Assembly: GCA_944323095.1 (NCBI GenBank) | Contig: CALURE010000045.1 | Coordinates: 1-10,249 of the forward strand | Reading direction: 5' to 3' | From: Candidatus Gastranaerophilales bacterium | Lineage (GTDB): Bacteria > Cyanobacteriota > Vampirovibrionia > Gastranaerophilales > Gastranaerophilaceae | DNA length: 10,249 bases | Shown: positions 5,991 through 10,249 of the stretch, piece by piece | How positions within the stretch are numbered: position 1 is the first letter of the stretch | Layout of the letters: every line of letters starts with the position of its first letter | Notes under the pieces: model-generated | The model's database searches: none | Seen by the model: the letters and a program-made list of their open reading frames with translations, nothing else | Told to the model about the DNA's origin: nothing | Translations under genes and position numbers: made by a program

Positions 5991-7025
5991 TTAAAACTGT
6001 TTTAAAAATCTTTCATCATTATTGAAGAATAATCTTATATCGTCAACTGCATATTTCAGCATAGCAAGTCTCTCTACTCCCATGCCAAACGCAAATCCTG
6101 AATATACATCAGGGTCAATTCCGACACCTTTTAATACATTCGGGTCAACCATTCCGCATCCCAGAATTTCAAGCCAGCCTGTACCTGAACATGTTCTGCA
6201 GCCTTTACCCTCGCACATAATACATTGAACATCAACCTCAGCAGAAGGTTCAGTAAACGGGAAAAAGCTGTTTCTGAAACGTGTCGGACGGCTTGTCCCA
6301 AAATATATTCTGATAAATTCGTTCAAAACACCTTTTAAATCGCCGAAAGTTATGTCTTTATCAACATAAAGCCCTTCAATCTGGTGGAAAAAGTTATTTT
6401 TGCGGGCATTAATGTTTTCATTCCTGTAAACTCTACCCGGGGCAACAACTCTTATCGGCGGATTTTTCCCTTCCATAGCATGGATTTGAGCACCGGATGT
6501 CTGGCTTCTCAATACAACATTCGGAGCAATTTCAGTATAAAAAGTATCCTGAACATCACGCGCAGGGTGATCTTTTGGAACATTCAGCGCATCAAAATTA
6601 TAATATTCAGTTTCAACTTCCGGAGAATGCTCCTGCGGAACAACCGAAAAACCGAGACTTTGAAATATCTGCACAATTTCACTGGTAGTTGATGTTAAAA
6701 GATGTTCTTTTCCTCGCGGGGTAAATTTCCCGGGAAGTGTGATGTCAATTCTTTCATTTTTAAGTTTTTCATTCAGTTCTTTTCTATAAAACTCATCATG
6801 CTTTAATTTCAATGCATCTTCAAGCTTTCTTGTAATTTCATTTGCAAGAGAGCCGATTACTCTTTTATCTTCATCAGAGAGATTTTTAAGATTTTTCTTT
6901 ATCTCGTTGAACTCGCCTTTACGGCTCAGATATTTTCCTCTGATTTCTTCAATATCGTTAATAGAAGAAGCTTTTTTTATATCTTCAGTTGCGCATTCAT
7001 ATATTTTTTCAAGTTGTTCTTTCAT
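5991..7025 (-). CDS. pheS: Phenylalanyl-tRNA synthetase alpha subunit
   Basis: PheS is the catalytic subunit of the alpha2-beta2 enzyme that charges tRNA(Phe) in the cytosol. The 344-residue length is normal. Residues 1-90 form the coiled-coil tRNA-binding arm. The class II core has GRVYRNENINARKNNFFHQIE (from 197, motif 2), PSAEVDVQC (260-268), GWLEILGCGMVDPNVL (283-298) and GFAFGMGVERLAML (310-323, motif 3). The common DATH of motif 2 is replaced by NARK (206-209), and a Cys cluster (C268, C271, C276, C279) precedes GW; both occur, as I recall, in the Bacteroidetes-like form of PheS. GGAGG at 7036-7032 supports the ATG. pheT does not follow: the gene ends at a terminator facing a convergent pilin gene, so the beta subunit is encoded elsewhere, as in Cyanobacteria. 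It lies 53 nt downstream of the metallo-hydrolase gene and may share its transcript. Confidence 0.97.
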   Translation of the reverse strand: MKEQLEKIYECATEDIKKASSINDIEEIRGKYLSRKGEFNEIKKNLKNLSDEDKRVIGSLANEITRKLEDALKLKHDEFYRKELNEKLKNERIDITLPGKFTPRGKEHLLTSTTSEIVQIFQSLGFSVVPQEHSPEVETEYYNFDALNVPKDHPARDVQDTFYTEIAPNVVLRSQTSGAQIHAMEGKNPPIRVVAPGRVYRNENINARKNNFFHQIEGLYVDKDITFGDLKGVLNEFIRIYFGTSRPTRFRNSFFPFTEPSAEVDVQCIMCEGKGCRTCSGTGWLEILGCGMVDPNVLKGVGIDPDVYSGFAFGMGVERLAMLKYAVDDIRLFFNNDERFLKQF

Positions 7026-7078
7026 ATAATCCCTCCACCGCTTCCACGGTTTCCCTCCCTATACAAAGGAGGCTGTAT
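7026..7078 (-). promoter_or_regulatory. pheS leader with anti-Shine-Dalgarno and decoy sequences
   Basis: On the minus strand this 53-nt spacer reads, in order: GCCTCC (7073-7068), a GGGAGGG (7059-7053), an ACCG/CGGT mini-hairpin (7050-7037, 6-nt loop), then the pheS ribosome binding site GGAGGG (7036-7031). CCTCC can pair either with the first GGAGG (5 bp, 9-nt loop) or with the real ribosome binding site. A translational switch is possible but unproven; a degraded intergenic repeat would look similar. Confidence 0.3.
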
Positions 7079-7699
7079 TTATAAAATTTCGTTATATTTT
7101 TTCTCGTATCCAATTGTTGTTACAGGCCCATGTCCCGGATATACCGTAATATTATCATCAAGTTTAAATAATTTATTTTTTATACTGTCTAAAAGTTCTT
7201 CAAAACTTCCGCCAAACAAATCAGTTCTGCCAACACTACCTCTAAACAATGTGTCACCGGAAAATAATTTATCCTCAATTAAGTAGCACACACCGCCTTC
7301 TGTATGACCGGGGGTATGAATTACTTTTATCTGCATATCACCAACAGTAATTATATCACCGTCTTTTACAAACTTTTCATAAGTTGGCGGAACGCTTTCA
7401 GAAAGCCCGCCGAAAAGACGTGTAAATTCATTTATATTATCAGAAATTATAAGATCATCATGGCAAATAACGGCTTTCGCGTTCAAAGCCTTTTTCAATT
7501 CAGTCAATCCCATAATATGATCAAAATGCCCGTGAGTTAAAAGAATATATTCAACATCAACACCGAATTCTTTGACAGACGCAATTATTTCAGGGATAAA
7601 AGCAGAAGCATCAATCAAGACAGCTTTTTTTGTCTTTTCATCAATAACAAGGTACATGTTATTTTCTAATTGTCCGGCAGTAAAACATTTTATAATCAT
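7079..7699 (-). CDS. Glyoxalase-II-like metallo-beta-lactamase-fold hydrolase
   Basis: A 206-residue cytosolic metallo-hydrolase. The zinc-binding motif THGHFDH is at 55-61 (H56, H58, D60, H61), with further ligands H132 (HTPGHTEG, 128-135), D149 (FSGDTLF, 146-152) and H190 (YPGHGP, 187-192). This ligand set fits the hydroxyacylglutathione hydrolase / YcbL-type branch, which hydrolyses thioesters such as S-D-lactoylglutathione; it lacks the C-terminal extension of classical GloB, so the actual substrate is uncertain. Its ATG (7699-7697) overlaps the kdsA stop by one base (TAATG), which indicates translational coupling to kdsA. No separate ribosome binding site is obvious because the upstream region is the kdsA 3' end. 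The next gene in the direction of transcription is pheS. Confidence 0.9.
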   Translation of the reverse strand: MIIKCFTAGQLENNMYLVIDEKTKKAVLIDASAFIPEIIASVKEFGVDVEYILLTHGHFDHIMGLTELKKALNAKAVICHDDLIISDNINEFTRLFGGLSESVPPTYEKFVKDGDIITVGDMQIKVIHTPGHTEGGVCYLIEDKLFSGDTLFRGSVGRTDLFGGSFEELLDSIKNKLFKLDDNITVYPGHGPVTTIGYEKKYNEIL

Positions 7700-8520
7700 T
7701 ACTTTCTCACCAGCTCAAAAATTTCTTTACAAATTTTAAATAATTCTTCAGCTTTATCAAGAGGAATCATATTAGGACCGTCGCATTTTGCTTTGTCAGG
7801 TTCAGGATGAATTTCAAAGAATAACGCATTAGCACCTGCAGCCACTGCAGCTTTAGCAAGCGTAGGCACAAACCTCCTGTCCCCGCCTGATGAAGTTCCG
7901 TTAGCACCCGGAAGCTGGACACTATGTGTAGCATCAAAAACAACCGGATAACCGAAAGATTGCATAATAGGAACTGCTCTGAAATCTACAACAAGATTGT
8001 TATACCCGAATGAACAGCCCCTGTCAGTCAAAATAATTTTATCATTTCCGGCTTCTTCAACTTTTTTGACAAGTGAACCCATTTGTTCAGGCGCTAAAAA
8101 TTGGCCTTTTTTAATATTTACGATTTTACCGGTTTTAGCAGCAGCAACTAATAAATCAGTCTGCCTGCACAAAAAAGCAGGGATTTGCAAAATATCAACA
8201 ACTCTGCTCACCGGTTGAGCCTGATCGGGAGTATGAATATCCGTAACAATCGGGACATCAAACTTCTCCTTAACATCCTGGAGCATCTTAAGCCCTTTTT
8301 CAAGTCCCGGTCCTCTGTAGGAATAAATAGAAGATCTGTTTGCTTTATCAAAAGAGGACTTAAATACAAAATTTATATCAAGTTTTTGTGTAATCTCTTT
8401 TAATCCTTTTGCCGTAACATCAAGGATTTCCTGACTTTCAGCCGCACAGGGTCCTGCAAGAATTGTAAGTTTATCCCCGCCGATTTCAAAGTCTCTCAAT
8501 TTAACTGTTTTCATTTCCAT
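7699..8520 (-). CDS. kdsA: 3-deoxy-D-manno-octulosonate 8-phosphate synthase
   Basis: KdsA condenses phosphoenolpyruvate with arabinose 5-phosphate to Kdo-8-phosphate, the first committed step of Kdo synthesis for the lipopolysaccharide inner core. Its presence implies an LPS-type outer membrane. The 273-residue protein carries LAGPCAAES (21-29), KSSFDKANRSS (54-64), QIPAFLCRQTDLL (112-124), IKKGQFLAPEQM (136-147), TDRGCSFGYNNLVVD (165-179) and FDATHSVQLPG (195-205). Cys25 stands where metal-independent enzymes such as that of E. coli have Asn. With H199, E236 and D247 the metal ligands of the Aquifex-type enzyme are complete, so this should be the metal-dependent class. Two ATGs are possible, at 8520 and 8514 (Met1 or Met3); neither has a Shine-Dalgarno sequence. 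A perfect promoter ends 6 nt before the first, suggesting a leaderless transcript starting at or near that ATG. Confidence 0.96.
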   Translation of the reverse strand: MEMKTVKLRDFEIGGDKLTILAGPCAAESQEILDVTAKGLKEITQKLDINFVFKSSFDKANRSSIYSYRGPGLEKGLKMLQDVKEKFDVPIVTDIHTPDQAQPVSRVVDILQIPAFLCRQTDLLVAAAKTGKIVNIKKGQFLAPEQMGSLVKKVEEAGNDKIILTDRGCSFGYNNLVVDFRAVPIMQSFGYPVVFDATHSVQLPGANGTSSGGDRRFVPTLAKAAVAAGANALFFEIHPEPDKAKCDGPNMIPLDKAEELFKICKEIFELVRK

Positions 8521-8526
8521 AATAAA

Positions 8527-8555
8527 ATTATATTAAAAATAAAAGTTAATTTCAA
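8527..8555 (-). promoter_or_regulatory. Near-consensus promoter for kdsA, predicting a leaderless mRNA
   Basis: On the minus strand TTGAAA (8555-8550), a 17-nt spacer and a perfect TATAAT (8532-8527) are followed by six bases and then the kdsA ATG (8520-8518). Transcription is expected to begin about at the ATG. It fits with the lack of any ribosome binding site there. Confidence 0.65.
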
Positions 8556-8562
8556 GTTTAAA

Positions 8563-9228
8563 TTATGGCAAAGACTTGAAATATGAAGTGTTATTAATGG
8601 CTTCATAAGTACAGCCTATACCGTTTTTATTGGAAGAAACCGTTTTCGAGCATTCCTTTTCATAAAAATCAGTCCCTTCCATACCCATAGGCATAAGTTT
8701 TCCATCAGGCATTAACTGGAACGTAAATAAATCATGTCCCCATTTATTTGGGTATTTCTTTGCACCATTTACATCAATAGATATATAAATATTTGCAGTT
8801 CTTTCCTTATTTGCACCTTCATTTTGGATATATACATTCATACCATCAGGCAATACAAATTGACCGTCATCTACAAACTGAGTATCTATAGAAGTTTTGC
8901 CTGAATAATCTTTATAAGTGTTATAAAAATCTCCACAAAGTCCGTTTAGATTATAAAGTCCACAATCTATTGCATCTTTAAAATACTTTATATATTCAGA
9001 TTGAAATTCACGGATGCTGAAATCAGGAACAACATCACCTCTGTCTACAGACATTCGCAATAATGCCTGCTGTGCAATAGAATATGCTTTTTTAAGTCCT
9101 GCTTCTAATTCTTTTTGTCTATGATTTGCAATCAATACAGGCATTGTCATAGCAGCGACAATACCGATAATTCCTAAGGTAATTAAAACTTCAGCAAGTG
9201 TAAAGGCATATACTAATTTTAGTTTCAT
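8563..9228 (-). CDS. Prepilin-like (type IV pilin / pseudopilin) protein 3
   Basis: A 221-residue protein with leader MKLKLVYA, the prepilin motif FTLAE (9-13; Glu13 is mature position 5) and a hydrophobic helix VLITLGIIGIVAAMTMPVLI (14-33). Predicted cleavage is after Ala8. The body shares blocks with prepilin-like proteins 1 and 2: LPDGMNVYI (126-134), IDVNGAKKYPNKWGHDLFTF (151-170), and a Cys pair near the C-terminus (C193, C206 in GIGCTYEAI). The GRD of the other two is GHD here, and the C-terminus lacks the DGW/EGW motif. AAAGGAG (9240-9234) at 5-nt spacing fixes the start. It is divergent from XRE regulator 2 with overlapping promoters and an inverted repeat between them. Its stop is 42 nt before kdsA with no terminator seen, so read-through into kdsA is possible. 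Confidence 0.87.
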   Translation of the reverse strand: MKLKLVYAFTLAEVLITLGIIGIVAAMTMPVLIANHRQKELEAGLKKAYSIAQQALLRMSVDRGDVVPDFSIREFQSEYIKYFKDAIDCGLYNLNGLCGDFYNTYKDYSGKTSIDTQFVDDGQFVLPDGMNVYIQNEGANKERTANIYISIDVNGAKKYPNKWGHDLFTFQLMPDGKLMPMGMEGTDFYEKECSKTVSSNKNGIGCTYEAINNTSYFKSLP

Positions 9229-9256
9229 ATTATCTCCTTTAATTATTATTTACTAA

Positions 9257-9281
9257 CTATAGTTATACATTATAACCATAG
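9257..9281. promoter_or_regulatory. Inverted repeat operator candidate between prepilin 3 and XRE2
   Basis: CTATAGTTATA (9257-9267) and TATAACCATAG (9271-9281) are 11-bp inverted arms with one mismatch and a 3-nt spacer. A perfect 12-bp palindrome TAACTATAGTTA (9254-9265) overlaps it, so the TAACYATAG half-site occurs in direct orientation at 9254-9262 and 9273-9281 as well. It covers the predicted -10 of the pilin promoter. It is a good candidate binding site for XRE regulator 2 (inference). Confidence 0.6.
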
Positions 9282-9303
9282 ACTATTGTGACTTGTTTGT
9301 CAA
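9275..9303 (-). promoter_or_regulatory. Candidate promoter for prepilin-like gene 3
   Basis: On the minus strand a perfect TTGACA (9303-9298), a 17-nt spacer and TATGGT (9280-9275, four of six) are seen. A perfect TATAAT at 9274-9269 lies just downstream but is 23 nt from that -35. The -10 region falls inside the inverted repeat at 9257-9281. Confidence 0.45.
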
Positions 9304-9314
9304 GTACATATAAT
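9286..9314 (+). promoter_or_regulatory. Promoter for XRE2, predicting a leaderless mRNA
   Basis: TTGTGA (9286-9291, four of six), a 17-nt spacer and a perfect TATAAT (9309-9314) are followed by six bases (TAGCAA) and the ATG at 9321. This is the same geometry as kdsA. There is no Shine-Dalgarno sequence. The element overlaps the opposing pilin promoter (9275-9303), so polymerase could occupy only one at a time. Confidence 0.55.
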
Positions 9315-9320
9315 TAGCAA

Positions 9321-9545
9321 ATGAATAAATCAGAATTTTTAGAAAAGTATGGTATTGAATTAAAAATCGCACGTGTAAGACGAAAAATGTCACAGGAAAA
9401 ATTAGCAGAACTCGCAGACTGTTCATCCGTACATATAGGTTATATTGAACGTGGGATAAAATGCCCGACAATTTATCAATTTTTAAAAATAGCAAGAATA
9501 TTAGGCATTGATTTAAATGAATTCTTCAGAGATTTTACAGAATAA
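9321..9545 (+). CDS. XRE-family helix-turn-helix regulator 2
   Basis: A 74-residue single-domain Cro/CI-type DNA-binding protein. The HTH runs from about residue 13 to 69: MSQEKLAELADCS (23-35) is the first HTH helix, SVHIGYIERGIKCPT (36-50) the recognition helix and turn, and LGIDLNEFF (61-69) the last helix. There is no sensor or dimerisation domain beyond this. It is divergent from prepilin-like gene 3 across a 92-bp region containing an inverted repeat and overlapping promoters, so it probably controls that pilin and itself (inference). The ATG is only 6 nt after a perfect -10 and has no ribosome binding site. Transcription ends at the strong terminator beginning in its stop codon. Its recognition helix differs from that of XRE regulator 1, in line with the different inverted repeat. 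Confidence 0.88.
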   Translation: MNKSEFLEKYGIELKIARVRRKMSQEKLAELADCSSVHIGYIERGIKCPTIYQFLKIARILGIDLNEFFRDFTE

Positions 9546-9577
9546 AAAGAGGCACTCCTTAAAGGAGTGCCTCTTTT
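9545..9577. terminator. Strong bidirectional intrinsic terminator
   Basis: A perfect 15-bp stem (9545-9559 with 9563-9577) with a TAA loop. The core is GAGGCACTCC, flanked by A residues on the left and TTTT on the right, giving a T tract for both strands. It serves XRE regulator 2 (+), whose stop codon it touches, and rplA (-), which ends 15 nt beyond it. Confidence 0.93.
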
Positions 9578-9592
9578 AGTTTTAATATCAGC

Positions 9593-10249
9593 TTATGCCA
9601 TAAGTTCTTTAACTTCAGCTGCAAAGTTTTTCGGATCGAGTTTAATTCCGGGTCCCATTGTAGTTGAAAGGTAAACTGATTTGACAAATGTACCTTTTGC
9701 AGAAGCCGGTTTTGCTCTCAACACTGCATCAGCAAGAGTTGCATAGTTTTTAAGCAAATCTTCTTCGCTGAATTCAATTTTGCCGACAGGACAGTGAATC
9801 ATCCCCTGTTTATCTGCTCTGTATTCAACTTTACCAGCTTTAGCATCTTTAACAGCTTTTGCTACATCCATTGTAACTGTTCCAGTTTTAGGGTTAGGCA
9901 TCAAACCTTTAGGACCTAATACACGTCCTAATTTACCGAGCATACCCATACAATCAGGTGTTGCAATTAATGTATCAAAGTCAAACCAGCCGCCTGAAAT
10001 TTTATCAATAATTTCTTCAGCACCTGCATAATCTGCACCTGCATCTTTTGCTTCGGTAGCTTTAGGGCCTTTTGCAATAACGCAGACTTTAACTGTTTTA
10101 CCTAAACCTGCCGGCAAAACAACAGTTGATCTAATTTGCTGGTCAGCCTGACGAACATCAATACCTAATCTCATGTGGCATTCAACTGTTTCATTGAATT
10201 TAGAAACTTCTTTTGAAATTTCTTTTAATTTTTTAATTGTATCAACAGC
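9593..10249 (-). CDS. rplA: Ribosomal protein L1 (5' end beyond the window)
   Basis: L1 binds 23S rRNA at the mobile L1 stalk and often represses its own operon by binding the mRNA. The frame is open to the window edge: the 25 codons before the internal Met at 10174 read AVDTIKKLKEISKEVSKFNE and on to TVECH, matching the usual L1 stretch before RLGIDVRQADQQIR. So 218 residues are visible, and about 15-20 N-terminal residues are missing compared with the usual 230 or so. The signature GGWFDFDTLIATPD and LGKLGRVLGPKGLMPNPKTG are present. Directly after the stop a 15-bp terminator and a convergent XRE gene follow, so rplJ and rplL, which normally come next, are not adjacent. Any rplK lies upstream outside the window. 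Confidence 0.97.
   Translation of the reverse strand, partial: AVDTIKKLKEISKEVSKFNETVECHMRLGIDVRQADQQIRSTVVLPAGLGKTVKVCVIAKGPKATEAKDAGADYAGAEEIIDKISGGWFDFDTLIATPDCMGMLGKLGRVLGPKGLMPNPKTGTVTMDVAKAVKDAKAGKVEYRADKQGMIHCPVGKIEFSEEDLLKNYATLADAVLRAKPASAKGTFVKSVYLSTTMGPGIKLDPKNFAAEVKELMA

Noticed and set aside
9257..9281. Attachment site or transposon end
   Set aside because: The inverted repeat lies exactly in a divergent promoter region and no integrase, transposase or target-site duplication is present.
1..10249. CRISPR array, tRNA, rRNA or insertion sequence
   Set aside because: I saw no regularly spaced direct repeats, no tRNA-like cloverleaf with a TTCGANNC arm, no rRNA segments and no transposase ORF.

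Overview
The window is A+T-rich bacterial DNA from what looks like a metagenomic or draft-assembly contig. Its first 15 bases are an exact match to Illumina adapter sequence. The best guess for the organism is an uncultured gut-type relative of Cyanobacteria (Candidatus Gastranaerophilales / Melainabacteria). This rests on three divergent prepilin-like proteins with the FTLAEVLITLGIIGVVAA type of N-terminus, a kdsA gene that implies Kdo and an LPS-type outer membrane, tRNA-dependent amidation (gatB), a pheS with no pheT beside it, and low G+C. The lineage is inferred from remembered family patterns, not from a database search; Elusimicrobia or another Gram-negative anaerobe remains possible.

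Layout. 1-15: adapter remnant. 27-1157 (+): long-form dihydropteroate synthase (folP). 1185-1952 (+): prepilin-like protein 1, with its own promoter inside the end of folP. 2066-4580 (+): gatB followed 13 nt later by a double-SIS sugar-phosphate protein resembling the GlmS isomerase half. 4581-4744: gene-free stretch with palindromes. 4745-5062 (-): XRE regulator 1, divergent from prepilin-like protein 2 (5195-5938, +). 5991-8520 (-): kdsA, a glyoxalase-II-like metallo-hydrolase and pheS, transcribed in that order. 8563-9228 (-): prepilin-like protein 3, divergent from XRE regulator 2 (9321-9545, +). 9545-9577: a 15-bp bidirectional terminator. 9593-10249 (-): rplA, running off the window.

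How it fits together. Housekeeping genes (folate synthesis, Gln/Asn-tRNA amidation, Phe-tRNA charging, Kdo synthesis, ribosomal protein L1) are interleaved with three pilin-like genes that have their own signals. Two of these form the same module: a small XRE-family repressor-like gene divergent from a prepilin gene, with a strong inverted repeat in the shared 90-130 bp promoter region. This repeated XRE/pilin arrangement is the most interesting system here. The two inverted repeats have unrelated sequences, which would suit regulators that each control their own neighbour.

Other points of interest are two promoters (kdsA and XRE2) whose perfect TATAAT ends 6 nt before the ATG with no Shine-Dalgarno sequence, implying leaderless mRNAs; a doubled FTLAE prepilin motif in pilin 2; a possible translation-control leader before pheS; and an rplA that is followed by a terminator instead of rplJ-rplL.
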